A stretch of 64,000 bases of DNA from Metabacillus malikii (GCF_030813355.1 NZ_JAUSUD010000009.1:1-64000); one strand, 5' to 3'; shown: positions 17,918-26,915, numbered from the stretch's first letter. Notes: a model not told the origin generated them from the letters alone. Translations and numbers: made by a program.

Positions 17918-18941
17918 GTTCCCCTTCTCCATAGAAACGATGTTCTTTAATCGTCGTTCCTTCTTCCCTATTCAAATGTCCCTTTGAGTTAACCATAACC
18001 GTCCCTATTGCGATGTTTCTCGCCATGTTTTCAGTTTCTCCTAAAGATGAAGGGAAGTCAGCACTACCAAAGATGGCTTGCCATTTTTCTATGGATTTAT
18101 CTTTGTCTTTTTCATCCAGTGCATCCTGACAATCGTCTCGAAGAGTAGTCAATTTCTTTAAAAAGCGCTGAGCTTTTAATTTCGACCAGGTTCGTGCAAG
18201 GTTTTCATCCTCTAGCGAAGGATTATCCACCCATGGTACATCTTCGTCGTTTTCCAACTCACTAACTAGTGAATTCACATCAACCACCATCACTTTTAGT
18301 GTTTCTACTAATGTTTCAGCAATGGATGGCTTTTTTATATGAGCATTGCCGACTAAGGTAGTTAGAAGAATCGACTTTGGAGCCGTATCTTCTCCTACCT
18401 TTTCATCGCGCCAATGTTTTAGTATTTTTACAGTTTGGGAGAAATACTTGTCCGATTCATCGTTGATGTTATTGCACCATTCCGTAAAGCCTTCTGGATT
18501 GGTCTCTACCCATTCTCCTTCCTTACGCGAAGGAATCTTGATGTGATTTTCATACTGAAAAGCAGGAACGACGTCTACGTGAAACTCTTTTGCATATTCA
18601 ATTCTCACGCAACGGTCCTTAACTTTTACTCTATTTTCAAAACCACTATAACTCTTTATTCGATCTTTGATCCAATGAAGGTTTTCTTTTGGATCATCAT
18701 TTTCTACTATATCCAACACCAAGACCACATCTACATCAAATTCTTCACGTGATTTTGGTCGCACTCCCGTGTCTGTACTGTATGAGCCCTGGGTAAAGTA
18801 CGAAATAAAGTGGTCCTTTATTTCTTCATCTCCCTTAAACTTTTTCTCCCAGTTCCGTACGGCACGATCAATCTGTTCTACTCTCGTAGGGTTCAATGAG
18901 ATATTTCCAACAAACTTCTTAAAATGGTCATTTAACTTCAA
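17910..18941 (-). CDS. CBASS CD-NTase (cGAS/DncV-like nucleotidyltransferase)
   Basis: The nucleotidyltransferase core is clear: GSYSTDTG (Gly52-Ser53), the metal-binding pair DVD (69-71) and a third Asp in HVDVVP (123). The enzyme would make a cyclic di- or trinucleotide on infection to activate the neighbouring phospholipase. The product and clade cannot be told by eye. The TTG at 18941 is proposed as start, since GGGAG lies 8 bases upstream. The C terminus reads ...HEH-like acidic/glycine (GEGEHE), a plausible E2 target tail. It is the first gene of the operon. Confidence 0.85.
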   Translation of the reverse strand: MKLNDHFKKFVGNISLNPTRVEQIDRAVRNWEKKFKGDEEIKDHFISYFTQGSYSTDTGVRPKSREEFDVDVVLVLDIVENDDPKENLHWIKDRIKSYSGFENRVKVKDRCVRIEYAKEFHVDVVPAFQYENHIKIPSRKEGEWVETNPEGFTEWCNNINDESDKYFSQTVKILKHWRDEKVGEDTAPKSILLTTLVGNAHIKKPSIAETLVETLKVMVVDVNSLVSELENDEDVPWVDNPSLEDENLARTWSKLKAQRFLKKLTTLRDDCQDALDEKDKDKSIEKWQAIFGSADFPSSLGETENMARNIAIGTVMVNSKGHLNREEGTTIKEHRFYGEGEHE

Positions 18942-18963
18942 ACACACAACTCCCTTTTCCAAG

Positions 18964-18984
18964 TCTATGTAATTTCTACATAGA
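18964..18984. promoter_or_regulatory. Inverted repeat over the CBASS transcription start, candidate operator
   Basis: The perfect 8-bp arms TCTATGTA and TACATAGA are separated by 5 bases and lie immediately downstream of the -10 box at 18987-18992, covering the expected start of transcription. The layout suggests a repressor site. No regulator gene is next to the operon, so the binding protein is unknown. Confidence 0.5.
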
Positions 18985-18986
18985 TT

Positions 18987-19015
18987 AGTATATTATGTTA
19001 TTTCGAATAAATCAA
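18987..19015 (-). promoter_or_regulatory. Sigma-A promoter of the CBASS operon
   Basis: On the minus strand TTGATT (19015-19010) and TATACT (18992-18987) are separated by exactly 17 bases. It lies about 45 bases upstream of the proposed cyclase start. Confidence 0.65.
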
Positions 19016-19025
19016 CATATAGTTG

Positions 19026-19039
19026 CGAATGTTTGTTCT
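19026..19039. promoter_or_regulatory. LexA-like site upstream of the CBASS promoter
   Basis: CGAATGTTTGTTCT matches the LexA box with one change (GAAT for GAAC), a variant that I recall in the B. subtilis recA box. It lies 10 bases upstream of the -35 element, a less usual place for repression, so it may be chance. Confidence 0.3.
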
Positions 19040-19189
19040 TTAATACTATATATAGTTATCAAGACGATTTGCAAACTAAAAGTTACCCCTTACCTAATTC
19101 GACTCTCCTGTCCATCCCTATTAATCTTTATTTATGGGAAATGTTTTTTTAAATCAACAAAAAAATAAGACAAACAATGAGGGGCAACT

Positions 19190-20304
19190 ATGAATAGGAA
19201 GTTTACAGATGAACAAGAGCAGCAAATCATATCTAGTTACTTAGGTGGCGAGTCACCTAAGAAAATTGCAGAAACACTTGGTACTAGTGACGTAACGATT
19301 AGAAATATTTTAACTAGACACTATGTTCCAAGGAGAAGAACACGCAAATTAAGCCATAGCCAAGAGAGCGAGGTTGTAAAGTTATACGTACAAGGGAAAT
19401 CGTCAGTGGAAATAGCAAAATTATATCCTTTGAGTCAGAAAGCTATTAGAAACCTTTTACAAGCACATAATGTGGATATGAGGGATGGGAAGCTTTTTGA
19501 TGAAGAAAAGGAAAAATTAATATGTAAGAAATATTTAGAGGATCGAAAATCGACTAACCAATTAGCAGCAGAATTTACCTGTTCTAAGGAAGCTATTCGA
19601 AGAGTTCTACTAAATAATAATGTCGAAACTAGGTCAAGGAAATGGGCTTGGATGCATAGAAAACCAAAATACAAAAAAATGACCATTTCTTTTCGAAAAT
19701 TGATAACGAGAAGGAATCGTACTGGCTTGGAATGCTAGCAGCAGATGGTCACGTAGACAAAACAGGAGGGCGTTTCTACTTAGATTTAAAGGAAAGTGAT
19801 GCTTATCATGTTAAGCAACTCGCAATCGATTTAGAGAGTGATGCTGAGCCTGCTCCAACAAAGTATAAAAGTGTCAGACTTACCATTATGTCAAGGCAGA
19901 TTGCAGATGATCTAAGAGCCTTAGGTTTGAACCATGACAAGTCATACACGTTGAAATACCCAGAAATCCCAGAAGATATGCACAGGCACTTTCTCCGTGG
20001 TTTGATGGATGGTGATGGTTCTATTGCCGAGAGGAGTAATAACGCCCGATATCACGTCCTAGAGTTTGCTGGAACCAAGGATATTATCGAAAAGGTTAGG
20101 TTCATAATCTCTGATACACTCGGTGTTAGAGCACCCAAGATTTTTAAGCGTAAAAACTCCCCCCTCCACACAGTAAAATGGGGAAGCAAAGCTGAGATTT
20201 TAGCAATTTTAGATTGGTTCTATGAAGATGCTACCGTTTATTTAAAGCGAAAGCATGATATGTATTTATCGATACCAAGAGAGTATCCGCCTATAGAGAA
20301 ATAG
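19190..20304 (+). pseudogene. LAGLIDADG homing endonuclease with N-terminal HTH repeats, frameshifted
   Basis: The first part (19190 onward, SD GAGGGG) encodes three HTH-like repeats of about 50 residues each, for instance IISSYLGGESPKKIAE and VVKLYVQGKSSVEIAK. The second part encodes two LAGLIDADG motifs, YWLGMLAADGHV and FLRGLMDGDGSI. The two frames join at a run of seven A (19673-19679): with eight A the protein reads straight through as KYKKNDHFFSKIDNEKESYW. So this is one gene of about 370 aa broken by one missing A, or read by slippage. The upstream frame runs to 19738 and the downstream ATG at 19732 has no SD. Confidence 0.75.
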
Positions 20305-20496
20305 TTAGGTACCCTAATGTAGTTAACCTGACTCGGATATTGGAAATTAATGAATTTGGCGATGGTCAATGATATAAAAAAACTATTAAGGGGATAATAT
20401 GTAGCATCATTGTGATGGAATTGCTGAGTTACGCAGACAGAGGTCAACAGCTTGCAATCTTAACAAATAATGTTGGGAGAATGGAAATTGAAATGA

Positions 20497-20682
20497 CCAG
20501 AGGCATATATAAGGATACAACATTTAGCAAGTACAGAGCCTGACCAATACGAAACCATTTGCTATGCCGTAGATGACTACTGGTGGAAAACTATCATAGA
20601 GTCTTTAACAACTCATTACAGTATGGAAAGATACCGAGTAATTGATGACGAATTTAATATTCTCTATCCTACTGAGTTATAA
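20497..20682 (+). pseudogene. Short coding remnant, unidentified
   Basis: An open stretch of about 60 codons without a start codon reads like protein, including YAVDDYWWKTIIESLTTHY, and ends in a normal stop at 20680-20682. An in-frame TGA closes it upstream. I do not recognise it. The surrounding 20305-20951 otherwise holds only the terminator at 20904-20940. Confidence 0.3.
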
Positions 20683-20903
20683 AATAGAGAATAAGTAACA
20701 ATCAGCTAAGTCAAAGTATATTGTCTGTAAAGCACAAAACAATGCAATGCTTAAGAAGGTGCCTTTTCAACATTTGATTGCTTTTGTCCACCATAAATTA
20801 TCAATAACCGAATAAGATGCAATTTTTCATTCATTTGTTGCATAACATTTGGATATTTTACATTTAAAATTGCGTACTAAATTGCATTACAACTATATAC
20901 ACA

Positions 20904-20940
20904 TAAAGAGCCGTAGCATTTAAAACGCTACGGCTCTTTA
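20904..20940 (-). terminator. Terminator, probably bidirectional
   Basis: A 14-bp perfect stem (taaagagccgtagc / gctacggctcttta) lies 12 bases after the stop of the replication-relaxation gene on the minus strand. The U-tract is weak but the GC-rich stem is strong. Confidence 0.7.
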
Positions 20941-20951
20941 ACACTTGTATT

Positions 20952-22061
20952 CTATTTAAAGGAGAATAATCTCTTCAATCTATTTATTACCCCTTTTTGA
21001 GCTCTTTGTTCTTCAAACGCACGCTCTTGTCTTTCTAGTTCTTCCTTCGCCCACCTAGCGTCTCTTGTAAGCATATCCTCAATCCACGAGGCATATTTAC
21101 TGGTATATACTTTGCCAGATTCAGCTTTATTGTTGGTATCATCCTTCTCTTCATCTTCTAAATCCCTACCTTCAGATAATAAACTTTGATCCGCACCTAC
21201 TGAAGAAGGGTCTTGTGCAGTCTTTTCTATTTCCTCGTTTTGTTTTTGATGAAGCATGTTGTCGTGCTTTAATAGGCTTTTATTATACAACTCTTTTAAA
21301 CTAGGCTTATTAAGTCCTGTGAATTCAATGGTTAAACTATAAGGACCTAATCCTTCTAATGCTGCATTGATAATCGTCTGCCAAACAGAATCTCCATGAT
21401 AGGGTATATTTTGTTGTACATCTGTTAAAATATATATTCCGGAAATTAGTATAGGCTTTCCTTGCTCACTAAGATAGTTAAAATAGTCATGATAGCCTTT
21501 GAACTTTTCAATCAGCTCAGATTTTTCTTCATTACTGCTTATAATTTCAAGAACATAGGGTTTATTACCCAGCTTAGAAGTAAATTCACCATATGGCTGT
21601 ATCTTCTTTGCGATAGATACATTGTTTTCGATAGTTTGATAATGTTTGACACAATAAAATTTGTTTCGAACAAAGTATTCTGCATTTATTACCTTAATTG
21701 CGAATTCAACAAAAATCATATGTTTGCTGAGATCAGATTCTTTCAGCCTTAGCACGCTTTCTTTAAAATTCCCTTGAACCTTATCAAAGCCAGAGTAAGG
21801 ATGTCTAGGATTAATATCAAAGTTATTATTAATAAAATTAATTCCTTCTTGTGTAAGAGAATGAATTTTCCCCCCATAGGGTAACCATACGTCTGAAGTA
21901 ATCAAACCCTCATTTCTAAGAGTAACAATCTGTTTAGAGATCTTTGCTCTTAGTTTATTAGAATTATCATCCTCTGAACTATAGATTAACCGACACAGGT
22001 GGTCATTGGTTAAAGCTTGTAACTTGAAAATATAAAATAGTATTAGCTCTTTAGTTGCCAT
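20952..22061 (-). CDS. Replication-relaxation family protein (copy A)
   Basis: The N terminus is a winged-helix region, with LFYIFKLQALTNDHLCRLIY followed by TLRNEGLI and an aromatic turn, then a middle domain. This is the layout of the replication-relaxation family (Pfam Replic_Relax) found on Gram-positive plasmids and mobile elements. The C-terminal 110 residues are acidic, low complexity and end in a basic tail (KGVINRLKRLFSFK). ATG at 22061 is preferred over the GTG three codons earlier because AAAGG lies at a better distance. It shares its layout with the gene at 22172-23164. The exact molecular role of the family is poorly known. Confidence 0.7.
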   Translation of the reverse strand: MATKELILFYIFKLQALTNDHLCRLIYSSEDDNSNKLRAKISKQIVTLRNEGLITSDVWLPYGGKIHSLTQEGINFINNNFDINPRHPYSGFDKVQGNFKESVLRLKESDLSKHMIFVEFAIKVINAEYFVRNKFYCVKHYQTIENNVSIAKKIQPYGEFTSKLGNKPYVLEIISSNEEKSELIEKFKGYHDYFNYLSEQGKPILISGIYILTDVQQNIPYHGDSVWQTIINAALEGLGPYSLTIEFTGLNKPSLKELYNKSLLKHDNMLHQKQNEEIEKTAQDPSSVGADQSLLSEGRDLEDEEKDDTNNKAESGKVYTSKYASWIEDMLTRDARWAKEELERQERAFEEQRAQKGVINRLKRLFSFK

Positions 22062-22171
22062 GTGTACCACACCTTTCTAATAGGAAATATTTAGGAACAC
22101 CACAGTTTTTTTACTTGATGTTCCAGATAAGCTGACTTTAATTTAATTCCAACTAAACCCCTTTTTCTTAT

Positions 22172-23164
22172 TTACTTCTGATTCGCCTCTTTTCTTCTCT
22201 CTTCTTCAAAACGCTTAGTAAGAAAATCAGTTTCTTCCTCTTTTTCTTTTCTCAGCGATTCAGTATTTTGGATGTTGTTTGAAGAAGAAACTAAATCTGG
22301 AATAGGAATATTTAGTTTTTGTACAAGTTCAATTCGATTAGATAATAGAGATTTAAAATCTGTGGTAACATTCTCACCACCTCGATGAAGTATTCTTACT
22401 GGAACAGACCAGCAATACCCTTTCAAGCCTTCTGCGGCGGCTTTAAATATAGTCTGTATTCGTTGGTCATTTTCTACTGTTAAATTGGATACTTTACAAA
22501 CAAATAAAATTCCACCCCATGGTAACGGCTTATTCTTTTCTTTACAGTAATCAAAGAATCTTCTGTAGTTCTCAAACTTTGAAACTAATGATCCTTTTCG
22601 CTCAGTACCGGTATCTATTTCTATAGCAAACTTTGTCTTTTCCTTTGACAAAAATTCACCGTCTGGCCTAACTTTCCCCTGCTTTAAAATTGAAGAATGC
22701 TGGTCATTAGATAAAAATTCATACTCTTGAACAGCATATAGATTATGACGTACATTTCGGGGATGTTTTACTGCAAAATCCAAAAACATCATAGTGTGCT
22801 CTATATTTTTTAGAGGCGGTTTAAGAATTCTAGCATCAAAGTCACCATGATATTCACCATACCCAGCCATTTCGTTATTGGGATCTATAACGATATGTTC
22901 TTTGACGAATTCAACACCTTTTGATGCTAAATAAAATATCTTCTCTCTAGAATATGGGTAACAACTTTCTGAACGGATGAGTTTCTTCTTAGTCAACGAC
23001 GAAGTAATTTTGGAGATATTGTCTCTTTGTCCCTTTGGATCCGAAGTCAAATGACTAAAATTTAGTTTTCTTATATGTTCAATCGTTGCACCACGATTTT
23101 CATATATGCGAATTGATACTTCTAATTCTTGTTTAGAAATACCGATCTTTTTCCAATAAATCAT
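22172..23164 (-). CDS. Replication-relaxation family protein (copy B)
   Basis: The 330-aa protein is a diverged paralogue of the downstream gene. Shared landmarks are the winged helix with SSLTKKKLIRSESCYPYSRE, the HP-Y-G turn (IDPNNEMAGYGEYHGDF against INPRHPYSGFDKVQGNF), E-x-D in the middle domain (FAIEIDTGTE) and IxTIFKAAAEGLKGY near residue 225. AAAGGAC precedes the ATG at proper distance. The gap to the downstream copy is 110 bases, so the two may be co-transcribed. No relaxase or Rep gene is present on the island, which leaves their partner unknown. Confidence 0.7.
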   Translation of the reverse strand: MIYWKKIGISKQELEVSIRIYENRGATIEHIRKLNFSHLTSDPKGQRDNISKITSSLTKKKLIRSESCYPYSREKIFYLASKGVEFVKEHIVIDPNNEMAGYGEYHGDFDARILKPPLKNIEHTMMFLDFAVKHPRNVRHNLYAVQEYEFLSNDQHSSILKQGKVRPDGEFLSKEKTKFAIEIDTGTERKGSLVSKFENYRRFFDYCKEKNKPLPWGGILFVCKVSNLTVENDQRIQTIFKAAAEGLKGYCWSVPVRILHRGGENVTTDFKSLLSNRIELVQKLNIPIPDLVSSSNNIQNTESLRKEKEEETDFLTKRFEEERRKEANQK

Positions 23165-23437
23165 AATATTTTCTAGTCCTTTCTTTTTAGTATTTGTAAT
23201 TGGTAGTTTTCAAAGAGAAGTAAGTGGAAAGTAGACTATATAGTTGCGGTGCTATAACTATCCAAAAACCTTTGTATAACAAGGGTTTAGCTTCTAAAAC
23301 AACCCACAGCAACTCTGTAAGACAATTCTGTATAGAAAATTAGTCACTTTCTTTTCTTATTGAGCATCTTAGACTGTAGATTTACGGCACACATTGACTG
23401 TATACATTACATCCGACATACTTCTCCTAAATACTAG

Positions 23438-23452
23438 CTTGGTTATCGGCAG
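23438..23452 (-). repeat. Leader repeat copy 1 (inverted)
   Basis: The minus strand reads CTGCCGATAACCAAG, as in 34167-34181 on the plus strand. AAAATTTG lies at the same upstream distance as in the other two copies. It is followed after 10 bases by AGGAG and an ATG that opens only 16 codons. Confidence 0.5.
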
Positions 23453-23560
23453 TACTTTGATTAATTCACACCCTCAAATTTTTCCAATTCAATAATTTCT
23501 GAAGCCGACAAAAAACAAAGAGATGTATTAACAACTGTAGAAATATTTAATAGTTGTACA

Positions 23561-23607
23561 AAAAATCCATAAATATAGACCACGCTTAATGGTCTATATT
23601 TATGGAT
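23561..23607 (-). terminator. Strong terminator after a decayed gene
   Basis: A perfect 18-bp stem (23565-23582 with 23590-23607, loop of 7) is followed on the minus strand by TTTTT. No intact gene feeds it; the pseudogene at 23697-23920 lies just upstream. Confidence 0.8.
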
Positions 23608-23696
23608 TCAACTAATCATGATATTAACAGCCTAATGGTTTGCTTCTAGAACATTTACCCCATGTGTGAATTTTTTTACCATCAATCTATTAGGTC

Positions 23697-23920
23697 TTAA
23701 ACCTTAAACCAAACTTTTGCACCAGAGTCTCTGACATTCGAATAGAACTCCTGGCCATCTTTACTAAATCGATTTGGCAGGAAGGTCATGGATGGCTGTT
23801 AGAACTTCGGAAATGAATTCAATCCAATTTACTCCAGGTTTACCTGCTTGTTCTGCCCTTATCACAATTCTCGCCGCATATTGATAGAATCGAGCAGGTA
23901 CAGTTGACCCTGGTATTCTC
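23697..23920 (-). pseudogene. Decayed gene, C-terminal remnant with frameshift
   Basis: One frame reads ARFYQYAARIVIRAEQAG and on through IEFISEVLTAIHDLP, then hits a stop. The next frame continues NRFSKDGQEFYSNVRDSG and AKVWFKV to a natural stop at 23697. Both parts look like real protein and join near 23775. A strong terminator follows 90 bases later. I do not recognise the family. The rest of 23165-24460 has only the leader repeats. Confidence 0.55.
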
Positions 23921-24269
23921 CATTAAAACCGGATTCTATTATTAATCATTACTTGGTACAGGTAGTGTGAAAATCACTGTTTTACTGCTTGTGCAGCAAT
24001 CAGACGATACTAGAAAGTCAGCTAAGTCGGTTATTGATAGTGTTCAGCAAAGATAAAACCTGTATATTGCCAGCTGCATTTACTTTGGGGAGTGGATGTA
24101 CTTGGACATGCAGTTTTTTATTTTTATATATCAATTCTACAATAGAAACCGTTTTATCTCCCCTATACTCCCGCCTAATTTTTCATTATTCTCTATCGAT
24201 TAGAGATTTATTATTCTATGAAGCGTTCTTCTTGGTACTATTTTGACGTCTATTTTTTACACTAAAATT

Positions 24270-24321
24270 CCAAAATTTGGCCCTTCCAGAATCGATAAAG
24301 ATTTCCGATAACCAAGTATCT
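24270..24321 (+). repeat. Leader repeat copy 2
   Basis: The blocks aaaatttggccc and ccgataaccaagtatct are separated by 21 unrelated bases, exactly as at 34134-34185. It lies 140 bases upstream of the DUF771 gene. Confidence 0.55.
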
Positions 24322-24460
24322 TTGATATTAGAAATCAAGGACAACCACATGCATGCTGTAGCAATCATTGTTTAATTGACTTTTCTAAGTACTTTTAAAT
24401 AGATAAATACAAATTAATTCAATGGGTAAAACAACCCATCAACCAGGAGGTGAAGAAAAT

Positions 24461-24853
24461 ATGGCAACATCTTTAGCATTTCAAAATAAAAACAGTAGCA
24501 GCATAAGTGAATTCTTATATGACCCAACACCTGCGGCACAATTACTTTCAGTGAATATCAATATACCTATTCCTGCTGATAAAGTCATTATTTCAAAGGT
24601 AGAGTTGGAGGAATTAAAAAAGTTGCAGCTATCAGGAGTCTATTGGTCAATGAAAGACCTTGAAATAAAGGTTAATAGAAAAAGCGAATGGATCAAAGAA
24701 AACATTCTCTATCCTACTCGATTTAGAAATGTACTTGACGCAGACAATGGTGGCTTTGTTTACTATCCAAAATCAAAAGGGCAAACTTGGAGTTTTCAAG
24801 CGTCAAAGATGGCTAAGTTTCTAGATGAGAATTTTGACCGAATCTTTTCTTAA
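24461..24853 (+). CDS. DUF771 domain protein
   Basis: This 130-aa protein's C-terminal half matches DUF771, a family seen in Gram-positive phages and islands: WSMKDLEIKVNRKSEWIKE, ILYPTRFR, and YPKSKGQTWSFQASKMAKFL. The motif order resembles a DNA-binding fold of excisionase type, but function is not established. ATG at 24461 is chosen because AGGAGGTG lies 8 bases upstream. It is a lone gene, followed by its own terminator, and points toward the integrase end. Confidence 0.75.
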   Translation: MATSLAFQNKNSSSISEFLYDPTPAAQLLSVNINIPIPADKVIISKVELEELKKLQLSGVYWSMKDLEIKVNRKSEWIKENILYPTRFRNVLDADNGGFVYYPKSKGQTWSFQASKMAKFLDENFDRIFS

Positions 24854-24916
24854 TAGTTCCTTAGTGTTCAATATTCACCGTATAACCAAGCACGTATAAA
24901 GTTTTAAAATGTATAG

Positions 24917-24950
24917 GCTCAGAGGCTTAGCTCTGAGCTTTCGTATTTTT
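24917..24950 (+). terminator. Terminator of the DUF771 gene
   Basis: An 8-bp stem (gctcagag / ctctgagc) with a 6-base loop is followed by tttcgtattttt. The remaining sequence to 25180 shows nothing. Confidence 0.7.
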
Positions 24951-25180
24951 ACTACTCAATTAAATTATCCATTTTATTGAATAGTATGGTTGTACTACGC
25001 AGCAAAATAAAGTTAGTTGTTCTTCTACATCCCCAGTTTAAAATTAACAAATATTATAATTTTTAAATTTCCTTGTCATTTATTCTTCAAACGATTTTTC
25101 TCCACGATGAATCATTGATGGCTATTTTAGAATTTACAGAGCAGTCAAAATGTAAAACACTGCTAAACGGATTCTGTTAC

Positions 25181-25909
25181 CTAACCCTTCACTTTTATGT
25201 TTGCTTGCAACAGGTTTTCTGACTTGTTCTTTCTGCCCTCTTGCTTCTCCTGATTTTGAACAACTTTCAGGGCATAATGTGTCCCGGAAATATAGATTCC
25301 CATGATAGATAGGTGATCAATTAAAAACCTTACTGTTGAATTATCATAGGACCAACCAAATGGGTTGTAAAAAAACAATTTAGAACCCATATCTCTTTCA
25401 AAAGAAGATTGGACCCCGTAAGCAACAATTAATACTGCCAAAACACGCAACATAATGGTTCGGATACGACTAGTACCTGTGATTCCTGTCATCCTCCGTA
25501 CTGAACCCATAATCATTGCCCAAGATAAACCTATATGTATTGACATTATGATAAATCCCCAATAGGCAGTCTGAACGTGTATTTGCCGTAGTGTCATATC
25601 GTTATCTATAGGTATAAAGGGGAATAAGTCACTGGAAATCAACACAGCACTTATTATCATCAATGCCATAGTTACAAGAAATAATAGATTTATTACTATT
25701 TGAATAACGCGCCGTACATGAAACTTTCCTTTAAAAATCGCTTTATACCAACGTCGATTCAAAAAGTTATGGATAATAAATAATGAAAGTACGACAACTC
25801 CAACGACTTCATGGACCATATTTCCAGTAATATAGTAAGCCATCCCTACTAACATAAGAATTGTCATAACTAGGTCATTTACCAGTTTGAATAATGTCTT
25901 TCGATTCAA
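25181..25909 (-). CDS. DUF4405 membrane protein, probable b-type cytochrome
   Basis: About 242 aa with five or so transmembrane helices. Histidines sit within the helices in pairs typical of haem-b proteins: MVHEVVG, FIIHNFLNRRW, IHVQTAYWGFIIMSIHIGLSW. DUF4405 proteins are related to cytochrome b561-like membrane domains. TTG at 25909 is preferred, since GAGG lies 8 bases upstream; a GTG three codons earlier overlaps the SD. It lies 82 bases after the cytochrome P460 gene and is probably co-transcribed with it from a MerR-type promoter, suggesting an electron path between membrane and the outer lipoprotein. Confidence 0.8.
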   Translation of the reverse strand: MNRKTLFKLVNDLVMTILMLVGMAYYITGNMVHEVVGVVVLSLFIIHNFLNRRWYKAIFKGKFHVRRVIQIVINLLFLVTMALMIISAVLISSDLFPFIPIDNDMTLRQIHVQTAYWGFIIMSIHIGLSWAMIMGSVRRMTGITGTSRIRTIMLRVLAVLIVAYGVQSSFERDMGSKLFFYNPFGWSYDNSTVRFLIDHLSIMGIYISGTHYALKVVQNQEKQEGRKNKSENLLQANIKVKG

Positions 25910-25991
25910 CCCACTCACCTCTTTTACTTCTTTTAGTTGGATTGCAATTCCATTGTAAATATGTATCTATACATGAATGGAAATATATTCA

Positions 25992-26771
25992 TTAGCTTTT
26001 ATATCTCTGTAAATACATCGTCAAAAGAACGTCCTGAATGATTTTTGCTTTTTCTTCATTACCTATTAATCTACTTTCTTTTTTATTTACATTTATAGAA
26101 TCATTCGTATGATTAGATATCAAGCTTATATGCCAGTCCTCTGTATCGATACTCGCGATTTGGCTATCTCTATTACGTTGTACATTCTCCTCTAAATTAA
26201 ACTCTTTCATCTGGTCCATCGAATTCATATATTGATCCCTTTCCTGATTTGCATGGCAGGTATAACATCGTCCAATAGCTGGGCCACCAATACCGTCTTC
26301 CATCACTTCTCTGTCAGGCGTAAATGCCTGAAATTCCCATTCGCCAGTACGCTCTTCTGGCGAGTACTGGGAACCCCAACCGGTCCGCTTTTCCATTACT
26401 AAATAATGCTCAAGCTCTCCACCTCGAAATCCTTCGAGAGTGATAACGGTGCCGCTCGGAAGCTCCTCTCCATTCTGTACAGCTTCAATTGCTTCCCTAC
26501 TATTTACATAGATGTTTTCATGAATATCACCCCGATCATATGTTGCAAACACAATTCCTTCCTCAAGGTCCTCAGGGAATTCAACAAGGTGAGCTCCAGA
26601 ACCAATCTCTGCGTATTCTTGATTCTGTCCGGTCGTTTCCTCTTGCATCTGTTGAGAAGTATCATCCTGATTCTGTTGAGAAGTTTCAATAGTTACATTA
26701 TCATTGTTGCTGCATGCAGTAAGGGTAAGGGATAGCAGTAATCCAAGTGCCTTAATGAATCGTTTATTCAT
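25992..26771 (-). CDS. Cytochrome P460-family lipoprotein
   Basis: The signal peptide ends in the lipobox LTAC (Cys20), so the protein is anchored outside the membrane. A low-complexity Gln/Glu linker follows (30-52). The haem domain includes DRGDIHENIYVN, the P460-type lysine region VMEKRTGWG (Lys128) and the c-type haem site CYTCH (169-173). P460 cytochromes oxidise hydroxylamine, NO or related small molecules, though the substrate here is unknown. Length, order and CxxCH match the family. The last 55 residues are not assigned. Confidence 0.82.
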   Translation of the reverse strand: MNKRFIKALGLLLSLTLTACSNNDNVTIETSQQNQDDTSQQMQEETTGQNQEYAEIGSGAHLVEFPEDLEEGIVFATYDRGDIHENIYVNSREAIEAVQNGEELPSGTVITLEGFRGGELEHYLVMEKRTGWGSQYSPEERTGEWEFQAFTPDREVMEDGIGGPAIGRCYTCHANQERDQYMNSMDQMKEFNLEENVQRNRDSQIASIDTEDWHISLISNHTNDSINVNKKESRLIGNEEKAKIIQDVLLTMYLQRYKS

Positions 26772-26884
26772 CCTGTAGTTCCCTCCAATTTTTTATTTAT
26801 TATCATGTTTTTTATCTTATATCTGTCCATCTTTCTGGCTGTTTCACTCCTGAATTTTTTCTAAATATTTGTATGATGTAAGTA

Positions 26885-26915
26885 AATTTACCTTTTATAG
26901 TTAACTCTAAGGCAA
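26885..26915 (-). promoter_or_regulatory. MerR-type promoter/operator for the P460-DUF4405 genes
   Basis: On the minus strand TTGCCT, a 19-base spacer beginning TAGAGTTAACT, and TAAATT. The long 19-bp spacer with a central dyad is the hallmark of MerR-activated promoters. The same spacer core occurs at 29333-29363 and 30206-30236. Confidence 0.75.

Noticed and set aside
15182-18962. Cap3 or E1 protein in the CBASS operon
   Set aside because: No further gene fits between capV and the terminator, and none of the neighbours has a JAB or E1 motif.
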